A stretch of DNA of 64,000 nt from Hysterium pulicare CBS 123377 (Eukaryota; Ascomycota; Dothideomycetes; Hysteriales; Hysteriaceae): positions 83,043-147,042 of the forward strand of contig AJFK01000008.1 in the NCBI GenBank assembly GCA_000467715.1, given 5' to 3'. A program made the translations under genes and the position numbers. How positions within the stretch are numbered: the first letter of the stretch is position 1; every line of letters starts with the position of its first letter. Positions 26,201-37,159 of this stretch are shown piece by piece. The notes under the pieces are model-generated. The model saw only the letters and a list, made by a program, of their open reading frames with translations, had not been told where the DNA came from and ran no database searches.

Positions 26201-29200
26201 ATATATGCTTCTAAGTCGGTTTCGCATCATCGATGAATTACTGGTGAAGACACTGCAGATCATCAAGAACGATGCCACTGCGTTCGACTGCCTGGCCTTC
26301 GAGCATCTGCAGACTTCGATGAGCGCTATTTCGAGTTACCTCCAAATAATGACGGCTGTGAACATCTTCGAGGATTTGACGCGCGTTGGTCAATGTCCAT
26401 TACCAAGATATGAAGGGTGTCCTAACGGAACCTTCCTTGCCATCACCAGCAAGTTGCATGATATGCAATTACGAGCGTGGATCCTGCAATATTTTCTGTT
26501 TAAGGAGGGCATCACCCAAAATGCTGAAGCCTTCCCATCGGCTGCAGATGATAAATTCGAGTATCTCCGCCATGTTCACTACGCTACTGGGGTACGAGGT
26601 TTCGGCCATGCGGCAGGAAGGATGTTTCTGAGACTGGAGAAGGATGAACTTATCCAACTAGATGATGTCACTGATGGTAATACGCGCGACATTGAGTTCG
26701 CGCAGGTGTTGTATGACTTGTACGGTTTGAAGACATTTATCAGCAATGTTGAGTGTTTGAAGTTTACCTCCGCTCACGAGATTCTGGACAAGAAGACGGC
26801 TTCACAATTACTACCTTTCATCATGTCTCAGGCTCAAAAAATCAACATCAAAGACCTGCCGAAAACAGAAGTCAAAGTCACAATTGATAAAGTTCATGGC
26901 GCTTTGGGTCGACCGAAAGCAACCGAAGACATGTCCCAGAATCGCAAGCTCCTTACGTCTTATTTCAAGGCTCCTATCAACCCCATCTCCTTATTCCGAT
27001 CTTTACAAGGCATTGGCACGTTGTCTACCAAGTACATCCCTCCTCAAGGTGCAGTTGCAGCGTCGAAAGGATGGTATTTCCTCATGGGAAATATTGCTTT
27101 GAATAAATTTCGATCTCAGAAACGAACTGGTCAAGGCCCAATAGAGGACATCAACATCGCCGCTGCTTTCTTCGTCCAAGACCTCGAATATACCATAGAA
27201 CGCTGGGAGACTTGGTACCGTCTAGCACAAACTCATGATTCCCAGCTTGAGGAAGCCGTGTCATGGACTGCGGAAAAATTGAACAGCAATAGCGCGGAAC
27301 TGCTGCACTTTCAGAGGTCAGCAATACACTGCTACTGCATGGCTGTCGCATGCGCGGTTTGTGACGCGGATCCTGCACCTCAAACCGTAGATAAAGTTTC
27401 AGATATGTACTCGGACTTTGGCAATAGAATCTATTCCTCGTCGAGACAGCCGTTCAATATGCTGGCCTTCTCTCTTCGGGAGACCGAGCAAAAATGGTAC
27501 AGTAACCATATGATCTTCCAAGGAGCTCCATTCGCGCCATTAAAAGAATACACTGCCTGGAAATTAGCCAGCGTGTTGTTCAAGAGGGCTATTGCAGGAA
27601 AGCCCGACAAGTGGTGGTAAGTCAAAATTGTTTTCCATCGCTCTTTTAATGACGCTGACGTATCTTACTAGGAACTACTACATGCTCGGAAAGTGTCTAT
27701 GGAAGATGCATCGCGCAGACGAAAGTGCTCGCGGTAATAGCCAAGCTCCGTCTTGGGAAGACGTCGTCGACGCCTTCAGTTGGGCCATTGAAATGCTTCC
27801 AGAGAAGAAAGACAACCGTGGCCGCGAACCGATCTTGGAGCCCCATTACAAGCTGGTCTCAATTGTGCACAAACTGTTCCAGTTCAAGGAAATTAGTCAT
27901 GAGAAGGGCGGAGAGATTTTGCAGCAAACATCCTATGCTCATAACATTACCCCACCTGAGAATTCGGATGACTGGGAACGGTTCGTTCTCGCGGTTTTGA
28001 AGGCGCTTCGCAGCGCAGACAAGTCAGGCTGGCACCATAGGATGACAGCTCGTACTGCCCACATCGTCTATGATGACTCTCAAGAATTTATCACCGCCAC
28101 TGCTGCCAAGCAGGAACTGACTCAGCAGATGTTTACAAAGACAATGGCAGTCCAAGTCTGGAAACCGGAGAACGAGAGACCTGGCAGACATTTTGTGTAT
28201 ACCTCACGCTACACAAGGTTCTTCGTCAAGCTCTTGGTCCAAACTGGAGACAGAGCAAACCTCGAAGCACTCGCTAAGCGCGTCCGCAAGAAGCCCCATG
28301 AATTTTTCGAGCACGCAAGGCTGTGGCAGGAATTGTGTCTAGCATATTTGAAATTGCTGCGCCGAGTTGGGAAAATACCTGAAGGTCATGAAGATGCCGT
28401 TTTCAAGTCCGCTAGCCACGAGGATTTCCAAGGTCGGAGCGCACTGGTCGAAGCCTGGTGCCATTTGCCCACGACTCAACATCCCATTTTGGATGTCTTG
28501 CGTGACGTGATTGAGCTGAAGCGCCTCAATAATGGATTGATGAAGGCTCTCCTTATCGATGATCTCATCGGAGATACATATGCTTTGCTATATGCCACTA
28601 TTGCGCCGACACTTGAACCATCGGCACCACAGCCTAGTCAACCACAGCAAGTGCCAACCCAGCACCCGCTTGCCATTGCACCTCAGCCGCTACCAGCCGG
28701 TGCTGCTTTGCCACAGCAGCCTGCAAACCCAATGGCTTTCTCGTCGCTTATGAACCTCGACGGCGCTGCAGACGCTCAGAATAGTCCCCAGCCACCGCAT
28801 AATTTCTTCCACACCAACCAACAGCAAATGCCGCATGCCGATACGACATCCCGCCCTCGGGCTAGGGGCGTGGGCCGACGTGAGCTTCAGCGGAAAGCAG
28901 AAGCCGCCGTGATGAAACCAGCAGCACCTACACCTTCTATACCGATCCGCTCGCCGCCTGTCGGGACCCATCCACAGGTCATGATACCTAGCTGGCCATC
29001 CACAGAGCAGCCTCACTCGGCATCCGACCACCGCGACCCAAGCGCAAATGGCCATGGTGGACAACTACAGATTCCCAGTAACTATGCCGGGGCAGCGCTC
29101 AGCAGTAATGGGAACGTCGAAAGTAGCGCGCCAGGTTCAATGCATGATAGTGCGGATGATGAGAGCGAATTGAGCGAATTGGATGAGCAGGAGGTTGAGG

Positions 29201-29364
29201 AAATCCAAGATAGTCAGGAGGCGAATGATGAAAAGGAGGAGAGTGTTGTTGTAAAACCATTGTTTCCGAATTTAATGACGAACAAGAAGGATATGGATAA
29301 GGCAGAGGAGAGTGTAGGTGCCAGTAGTGCTGCCACGCCTGAGGCTGGCGGGGTTGAAGCGTAG
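23286..29364 (+). CDS. HIR3: HIR histone chaperone complex subunit Hir3 (CABIN1 family)
   Basis: Three exons (23286..23288, 23367..27616, 27672..29364) give 1981 residues. The first exon contributes only the ATG. The product opens MSAFKALNIESDNESEDEV, followed by TPR-like helices (QIEEALKLYQTALKF, FDKAAEAYKALFESEIF), the pattern at the N-terminus of Hir3/CABIN1. Long alpha-helical repeats fill most of the rest. An acidic/Pro/Gln-rich tail from about 1740 ends in a Glu-rich stretch with LSELDEQEVEE. Hir3 is the scaffold of HIR, which deposits H3-H4 outside S phase and represses histone genes. The 55-nt second intron keeps frame across KPDKW-NYYM. Length fits the family in filamentous fungi. 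Confidence 0.9.
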
Positions 29365-31963
29365 GAGTATGGGTTCATGTTTGAGGGAGGACGGATTCGT
29401 GAGGAGGATGAGTTGTTGCATGAATGGTCTAAGTGACATTGTGGTATGTCCTTCTGATATTGTTCTTTTTCTTGCATTGCATTCAGCGGGTGGAGTAGGA
29501 TATGGATAGAAACTGTGGCATGAGGTAATGGATGCACTAATGGGTTTCCTTGTGGGCTTTGTTGCTATGCCGAATAGATATCTGATACCCCTTTTATTCT
29601 CCTATGGGGTTATAGATCTACCGTACATGTACAATATATGCGGTTCTGCTTTCTAGCCTCTGCGGCAACTCATGCTGGTTTGTATTCTCTCGTAGCCTTA
29701 ACCTGACTATAAGCTTTCATATCATCATTGTGAACGTTCTTATTCTTGTTCGGTCTTTCTGACTTCTCTTGATTGTGTGGGTGTAAGACCCTATCTATTT
29801 CTTTTGACTCGGTCTCTTCTCTCTGAAATCTGCTTGCTATCAAACTTCCCAAATAATGGAGACTCAATTGAGAAACCAGCGGTCATACCACTCGGCATGA
29901 CCAGGCAAAGCACAAGTGATCCAATCACCTGTTACCGCCTCTAAGTCCCGCCCTTCAGCCTCACAATTGCTCAAACCGCGAGAGGCCGGGAATGACCTTA
30001 AAAGAACAAGTTCTTTTCCCTTATCATGATCCCCCAAAAATATAACCTTTGTCCTTCACCCACTTACCACCCAATCAAGTACCCAGAAGACCATTAGCCC
30101 TACCTCGTGCACACTCGCCCACCTCCTTTCACTCCGGCTAACAAAGCTCAATTGCGGTGTGTAGGCCTTTGGCACCTCCGGGGTTTTCTGCGTAACCGTA
30201 TAAGCGGGTGACCTAAACTATAATATTTATTAGTGAGCTTTATTAAACATTTGAAATTATAACATATACTAAGTTCCATTTTATTCTTTTCTAATTTAGC
30301 ATTCTAAACATGATGCTCACTTCCAAGGCCTGCCAGACTCAATCTGCATATCTGCGCACCTGCTCAGATGCACTTCCAAAACTACCACCATATTTCGTCG
30401 AATCTGTTCGTCATGAGTTTGTAGCAATCAGCACATGATCCAAGCAAAACCTCATCCACCTTGACCTCTGACGAGACTTGACCTCCCATACTCTCTCAAA
30501 CTCGCACAAACAACCTCCGAATATCACCTCAACGTGACCCGTCAACGTGAACCGTCTTCATGACATCCAGATCTCATGCCACCAACATGTACAATGCTCT
30601 GTGAGAACAAACATCGGAACTAAAGTATTTAAGGAGTCCAAAATCCCACGTTGGAAAGACCATCACCAGAGAATTGAAGAGTCGATATAAGTACTGGCAA
30701 TCCTCTTCGAGACAGCGGCCGTGCCAAAAGGCGTAACCGCCGCCGTGAGGAAGCAGAACCTTCGCACCCCAGCTTTTCTTAAACCTCCTATATCACAAGT
30801 TGAAGAGTCTCTCCAGACTGGTACCATATCTACTTGCATGAGCAAGGCATTCCTCCTCCGGGACCAATACTATCCAGTTAAAACTGGAGAGCATTTGAAC
30901 TTGAGACTGGAATCTTCATGCTCCCGATATGTGTGAGCCAGTTTCTGGGACGATTCTTCGCCAAAAAACCAAAATCAAAGGCGATGCCAAGACATGGAAG
31001 CCACTACCGTATGATAGTTGACCAAAACAACTCCTGATTCTAATCCATGGCATTCCGAGGATGTATACCCGGACTAATGGCCTTCTATACCTCAAGCTCG
31101 GATCACAACAGGCCCCAAATACCCCTTCATGAGATTGATGAAGCATCAGACGGCAGTCATGCGGTGATTCCAAACTGTTCTGCTATGTCACGAAATGAGA
31201 GCATCCCTTTCCATAAGCCATCATCACGCCAGCCGATGAGAGTGGATCATTGACACTATTCATAATTAAGCCGAGGATCGGGAGAACATATTATATCGAG
31301 CTAGTTCCGTACCAAATGGTTGGTTCTTACCTGCTACGACCTAAACACTATATCCGTACAGCAGAAAGAGATGCTCTGTACTCATCAGAATCGAATCGAG
31401 AAGATGAAGATGAAGCCAAAAATACCTGGAGAATGTATGAACTAAGAGGGAAACGACTCCAAATCGCACCACAACATTCCGCTATGTCGATTTTTAAGAT
31501 TGTATCGATAAGGTAATGTGGTGAGTGCGGTTGCGTTCCCTGGAGGGAGCCGGGTTTTTTCAGCTGGTATCTAAATCATGGGCGATAGCATCTATCAAAA
31601 TGTTCTTGATCAGAACTGAGGGTAGATCAGACGGCTCATGTAACTGGTTGAGGACGATGAATGAAAGTGGATCCGGTGTGGGATGATTGGATGTTGAATA
31701 AGCGGAAATGGTGGACTGGAACTCTGCTATTGTTGGGCTGTGGAGCTTTGAGATGTGGGATGGGTATTCATGGGATTTAATGGACTGAGAATATCGATCG
31801 TAGGGACAAAATAGATGGAAATAGCGTGAAAGCTGGTTTCAATTAGTCTGGAAGTGTCAACCAATGTACAAGACTGATCATATCAAATCTGAAATGGCGC
31901 AAAGTTCGAATTTGAAATCTGAATTTGTATTAAACCGTATGCTTGCCCACCGCATCTTACAAC
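29365..31963. other. 2.6 kb spacer, no recognisable gene
   Basis: Open frames here are short and unconvincing. It includes an A/T-rich patch at about 30215-30310 and a perfect 18-bp palindrome at 30000-30017 (AAAAGAAC + AGTTCTTTT type). A coding-like frame of 88 codons at 31250-31516 has no family signature. Remains of a decayed transposon are possible but cannot be shown from one copy. Confidence 0.45.
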
Positions 31964-33060
31964 TCAATCAACATCCGGAATCGGTAAACCGTTCCAGATC
32001 TTCATTTTCCTTCCTTGTGATTCCATTGCTTTCATAGCAAGCTCATCTCTTAGCTTCCTTGTTTCTTGGTCTGAAACAAGTACGAAGTCGTACGTCAGAA
32101 GTTTCTCTCCTTCTTTGACACCGTATTTCTTCGCTTGTTCAGCGGAAACGGTGCCGAGATCGATGATTAGAGATTCTTTTACGCCGAAGACAGCGTCGGA
32201 AGTCTCATAGGGATCGCCACGGAGATAAAGAGCCCTAATTTATCCATCAGAGACAGCAGAGACAGCAGAGATTTCGGAACCTACGTGATCAAATGATCGT
32301 ACCCCTTCTTCTCAAACATAAAATGCATATGACTCGGCCTCCAAGGATGTCTTCCCAGAACCTTCAACATCTGTCCCACAGGTCCATCATGCGGAATCGA
32401 ATATGGCACCGGCACGATAGCCTTGAACCAGAACAAACCCTCATCATCACTCTCCATTACCGCTCTTCCATTCGGCTTGTCATAGTCCTCATATTGTACG
32501 TCATAAGAGCCCTTTGAATCCGTCTCCCAGATATCGATCTTCACGCCCGGGACAGGCTTTCCGGATGTGTCCTTGATCGTGCAGATGCAGAGCAGAGGCG
32601 TTCCCTCCGGGTCGTGTGAGATATTGGAGCCAATGGCTTCGTGTTCGGCGTCATGCGTGTGGAAGGGCCCGAGCACTGTGCCTTCTGTGCTGGCGGAAGG
32701 CTTGGGATGGTCGATGCTGTCGATGAGGAGGGAGAGGCCGAGGGTATCTGAGAGGAGGATGAATTCCTGGCGTTCTTAATTAGCATTTCAGTTATAGAAT
32801 CGCAGAGTGATCGAGAGACGTACTTGTCGCACATCCGTACACTTCTTCCCTACTGCGGTCAGGAACTCAATTCCGGCCATCCATTCTTCTGTGCTCAGCC
32901 TTGTCTCTCGCGCAAAATCATGCATGTGCTGGACTAATCGTTCGAGAAGGTATTTCAGGCGGGGATCCGGCGTTCGCGAATTGATCATGTGTACATTTTC
33001 GGTGATGTTGTCGATTGTGAGGTCCTTCAGCGGCGGGATATCTACCTCGGATGGATCCAT
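31964..33060 (-). CDS. Intradiol ring-cleavage dioxygenase (catechol/hydroxyquinol type)
   Basis: Three exons, complement(31964..32234, 32285..32766, 32824..33060), give 329 residues. Residues 1-110 form the N-terminal catechol-dioxygenase dimer domain; TEGTVLGPFH opens the catalytic beta-sandwich. The Fe(III) ligands expected for the family are visible: Tyr in KGSYDVQ, Tyr in VPVPYSIPHDGPVG, and the paired His in RPSHMHFMF. These enzymes split catechol, chlorocatechol or hydroxyquinol between the two hydroxyls, feeding the 3-oxoadipate route. The short N-terminus without a signal peptide suggests a cytosolic enzyme. The exact substrate cannot be read from sequence. It sits beside a DUF3445 protein, also an iron-enzyme family, but on 0.75 kb separate promoters. 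Confidence 0.9.
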
Positions 33061-33814
33061 TTGCTACAAAGGGTGAGAACAAGGACAGCTGTCTCTCTTG
33101 CTATACTCTAGAGTTTTTTGAGAGTAGTGAGAGCTTTCAATTCGATTGCTACTGGATGAAGAGAGAATTTGAAGTTAGTGCAAACTGGAGATTGCAGAAA
33201 AGCACGAAAGATATAAGGAACCAAGCAGCAACGTCGCACACGGTATTGATTCCGCTCCGCTAGGGCTCTGCTTAACTCATGTCATACCCCCTCCCGCATG
33301 CTTCAAATCATGGGGTCCTGTTAGTGATGATCATGGGGAGTTCGAATTGTAAGTACTTATTCAGCAATTCCCATCATGTCGGCCGAAACTCCTGCTGACA
33401 TTGACAAAGCCCATTCTGTGATAGGCTCAATCCATACACATGAAGAGGTTCCTGACATGCGGGTCTCATTATTACCCCGCCACGGAGTCGAGGTCCGGTG
33501 GCGCATTGTGAGGTCAAGAGCTTCGGCGGGGTGTTCGGTAGATTTGTGTGGGGGCATTGCCGTATAGTAGTATGTCAGGAGTATTATTATCATGGAGAAC
33601 GCGAATCTCATAATTTACACTCCTTCGACGTCCAATTCATAACATTACCAGAGGTCAATAATGTTCAGAGTTCAAAGACTTCAGTCACGTGGTATTTGGC
33701 ATTCTAGCATCCATACGTATTAGCTATCTGCTAGTATGTGCAGAGAAGCTGCTTCAGAAATGCACCACGGATCTCTCAAAATCAATCAGCGTGACATCAA
33801 CTCTCAGATGTGTC
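33061..33814. other. Spacer, dioxygenase promoter / HDOD-like gene 3' region
   Basis: 754 bp in tandem minus-strand orientation. Two overlapping open frames at 33357-33611 (minus, hydrophobic start) and 33376-33567 (plus) have no family match that I recognise. I do not call them genes. Confidence 0.4.
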
Positions 33815-35134
33815 TCAGGATCTCAAGAACTCCTTGACTTTCTCCCCCCAAACCACTCCCCTCTTATAAACCGCCATTTTCGGGACACTGCCGCTACTCA
33901 ATCCATCAATAGCAGCTACGAGTTCTTCTCCGCTGCCTTCCTCTTTCACTTGTCGTATCGGATACTGATATGTCTTGAACGCAAATACCAATGCCTTCGA
34001 TTGTGGTAATCTATGCAGAGTCTGCCTCTCACATCTCAAAACCGTCTTGTCGATATCGATCTCCTCCTTCAAGCAATCTCCAGATTCTTTCTCCTCAACT
34101 GACAGGTGATTCCCAGCAAGACAAAAGAGGTCTGTGTTGGTTGTGATGCTCCAATTGACTCGCTTGACGATTTTACCCAGGAGCAAGGAGGCGAAGAATC
34201 GGTCCATACTCTTCTCGAGCTTAGCACCATAGCCAGGCACTGGGCCATGGATATCGGCCAGTTTGAGATTGAGCTTTTTACTCGTGTCGAAGCCGGATGG
34301 GAAACAAGTGACGTAGCCTTCGAGTTTGTATTTCTCTTCATCTGTGGGATCGGAAGATGGAAGAAGAAAGAGAAAATCGGTGTCGACGTGAGAACCTAGG
34401 AGGCGAAGTGCTTCCTCTGCGGATGGTGCACTAACAGGTAGAGTTTCCGATGTAACGAGATTCTCGACATGCGATGAAGGTGCCTTGGCTTTGAACATGG
34501 TAGGATATCGTCGAGGTAGGTACGTTCCGGACATCCAAGTCCAGAACTCTTGAATTGCTGGGACGATGATGGGGTTTGCTGCTAACACGTCGTTGGCACG
34601 ATCTTTGATAAGTTGCCGGCGGAGATGAATGCGCTTCAGGTATGTGTTGTCCATTGCAACAAGATCGGACATTGTCAAGTGTCCAAGAGCTGGGAGGAGT
34701 CAGATTGTCGTAATAATGGAATAGTATTAGTCTAAATACCCATTGTTAAGTGATATTTTGGTTTGAATGGTCGTATCTGGATGGGCTCGGTGGACTGCCA
34801 ATCGAAATTTGGCAGGGGTGCAATTTGATGATATACATCTTCTGAAGGTGTCTCATTACTTTTCGACAACTGCAGAGGGGGAGCGGGCTAGGCTTGTATC
34901 AGTAATGAAGTGAGGAGAAGACTGTGACTATAAAACAGAGTATACTGAATATGAGCGCGCCAAATGCTTTCCGCTTTAATAGCATCTAGAAGACCAAGAC
35001 TCATGACAACATGCAAGAGAATGAAAACGTACCTTTCCTGCTTTCTTTGCATATAATCTTTGAAAGTACCACACCACGCCACACAGGAGACAAAGCCACG
35101 GATAAGGACCAAGAGAAAGAAAATGGGGTATCAT
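33815..35134 (-). CDS. Membrane-anchored DUF3445 (heme-dependent oxidative N-demethylase-like) protein
   Basis: Three exons, complement(33815..34689, 34740..34887, 35033..35134), give 374 residues. Exon 1 (1-34) is a hydrophobic anchor, MIPHFLSLGPYPWLCLLCGV then VVWYFQRLY. Exon 2 reaches the DUF3445 hallmark RPFKPKYHLTM, with LDxTYLKR-type helices after it. The GFDTSKKLNLKLADIHGPVPGY and RVNWSITTNTDLF segments are the family core. The His and Arg residues around HGPVPGY and RCERQTLHRLPQSKAL are candidates for cofactor contacts. Bacterial relatives are described as heme-dependent oxidative N-demethylases; fungal members are uncharacterised. The intron at 34888-35032 (145 nt) is longer than most. 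The acceptor at 34888 was chosen because an in-frame TAG lies directly upstream. Confidence 0.75.
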
Positions 35135-37159
35135 GTTGTTGAAATCAGAGGCGAATGAAGTCCTAAATTGAGAACAAGAAGCTACATGTTCAGAACATCA
35201 GAAATAAAAGAGTATGGCTTTAATCGGCTATGATTGTGTCGTTAGAAAGTCAAGCATTTGTTGGCGATAGAAATGCCCCGCAAAAGGTTTCCTATTCTGG
35301 GCAAGCGTTACGCCTTTGAGGTGGAGATAAATGCGTCTCTATTGTTTAGAAACTGAGGTTACCATAGATCGCATTGCTATGTTGAATTGCCATTGTGGTG
35401 TTAAATCGGGATTTTGGTCCAAGGAAACTGAGCGTCATAGGAGGTTGGACTAAACCGTCGAAAAAGCTTGACGATACAATCGATTACACATGGCTTCAGA
35501 GGAGCATTAACAATTCGAAGTATAACTTCGTAGCTCAGAACAGCCTGGATGCTGGGGATCCTGACGAAATAGTATAGCTAGAGTGGAATGGTGGTTCCCG
35601 ATGATACTTTTGATCCTTGAGAGGCATGTGAATTATCGAGTGAACTATCAGAAGTCTAAGGCTCGTGATATTTTGCTGTGAGCCCTTGATTTTGATCTGA
35701 AGATGTTTACTCGATCTACATTTGGAGTGTTCTCCGGTCTGAGATGTGATGGAAACATGGGCGTGTGCATGATTGCAACACTGCCACCTCCTCGATGTGC
35801 TGATACCGTTCGTATGTAGGGTGCGGGCTCCAGGGTGATTCTTGACGACGCTGTGTGTTCGGTCCGTTTGGAGAATAAACTTTCCTCAAAAGTGCTCACT
35901 ATGGCTAGGAGTAGGTCTTACTGTAAACGTACTGTAAGCTACAATCACCTGCATGGTGCACACGAATTGCATGAACACATGCAGGGCTCGAATAATAAGA
36001 AGGGAAACTTCCGCATTCCCTTTGCTCAGAAGGCCAGTTTATGAAGACACACCCATCAAAAGGCTGCTTCTTCTAGTGTCGAGATGGATGAAGAAGTCTA
36101 GATGTTAATGCATTGCCCATGCCCGTACCTATTCACCCTTTTCTCAATAGCAAGCATGACGATGATTCGGTCTCGAGTTTTTCTGCAACTCGTGGTCTCC
36201 GAAGACATTCTGTTGGTCTACCTCGGCCGCTGGTGCAACGGTGGTCGTTCATCTGAAACACAGAACGGGAGCCATTTTTAGGTCGGTGCTTTTGACAGTC
36301 TCAGAGCGCCGCGAACGGATTCAACTGTCGCCAGATCCCTCCCGAAAATCATCCCAAAAGAGAAGTGTGCGTAACAAAGTGAGTGGGCACATGCACGAAA
36401 CAGGAGAGGGAACGGCAAGCATGCCAGAAACGTTTTTAGACTCGTGAAAGACAGTTCTGAGCATTCGAAGGTTGTACAACAATTCCAACTCCGATGAATG
36501 GACGAAATTCAGGATTCTAGGAAGTGTAAGGTCGCAGTACCACTCTTTCAACCGCCATTGAAGTATGCTCGCCCAAGTGCGAGGCCACAAAGGAAGAATG
36601 GGTACAGTTAAGACGCTCTCGGTCGTCAAAGGGGCGTGTCGCCGCTCTCCCGCGGTACCTGCAGTAGTGCACGGACGATTGTGAGGTGATTGGCTGTCAC
36701 CGTTCCCTTGGAAAGCTTGGCAGTTTCACGACGCTCGACCGCTCAGGCCTCTGGAGCCTCGCGAAGCCTGCGCTCCACCATGTCGACCCCTACAAGTCCA
36801 TGCTGGTCTATCTTTGGGCTCACAATGGAACAGCCTCGCGCGCGACAACTGCATGGCCCGTTTCTCATCCATGGCCGCCCATTCTGTCCCATTAGCCGAA
36901 TGGTCCACTCAGTAAGTTTCACCGTCCGATGTTTCAGGAGAACGAAGCTGCGCCTATATCTATGGCTACACCCTCCGTGTAGAACAAAGATCCATCCAGC
37001 ACACCGGATTTTACTCTCTCTATTAAACAGAGCCAAAGTCATTCGCTTTCTTTGCTCTTGTTGTCTTTTCCGTTGTTTCTCTTTTACTTACAATCGTTAA
37101 TCTCTCGTTCTCACCATTCGCTGTCGTACCACCATTCGTTGATATCACTTTGAACCACC
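35135..37159. other. 2.0 kb spacer before CFEM gene
   Basis: No frame here has recognisable content. The last 150 bp before 37160 are a C/T-rich tract, the usual leader of highly expressed fungal genes. The stretch at 35514-35532 contains a small palindrome (GAAGTATAACTTC). Otherwise I see nothing. Confidence 0.45.

Noticed and set aside
33357-33611. Small minus-strand frame with a hydrophobic start
   Set aside because: Could mimic a secreted protein, but the mature part has no Cys or pattern and overlaps an equally good plus-strand frame.
35514-35532. loxP-like palindrome (GAAGTATAACTTCGTA)
   Set aside because: Only one short palindrome resembles a loxP arm; no 34-bp site and no recombinase nearby. 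Chance similarity.
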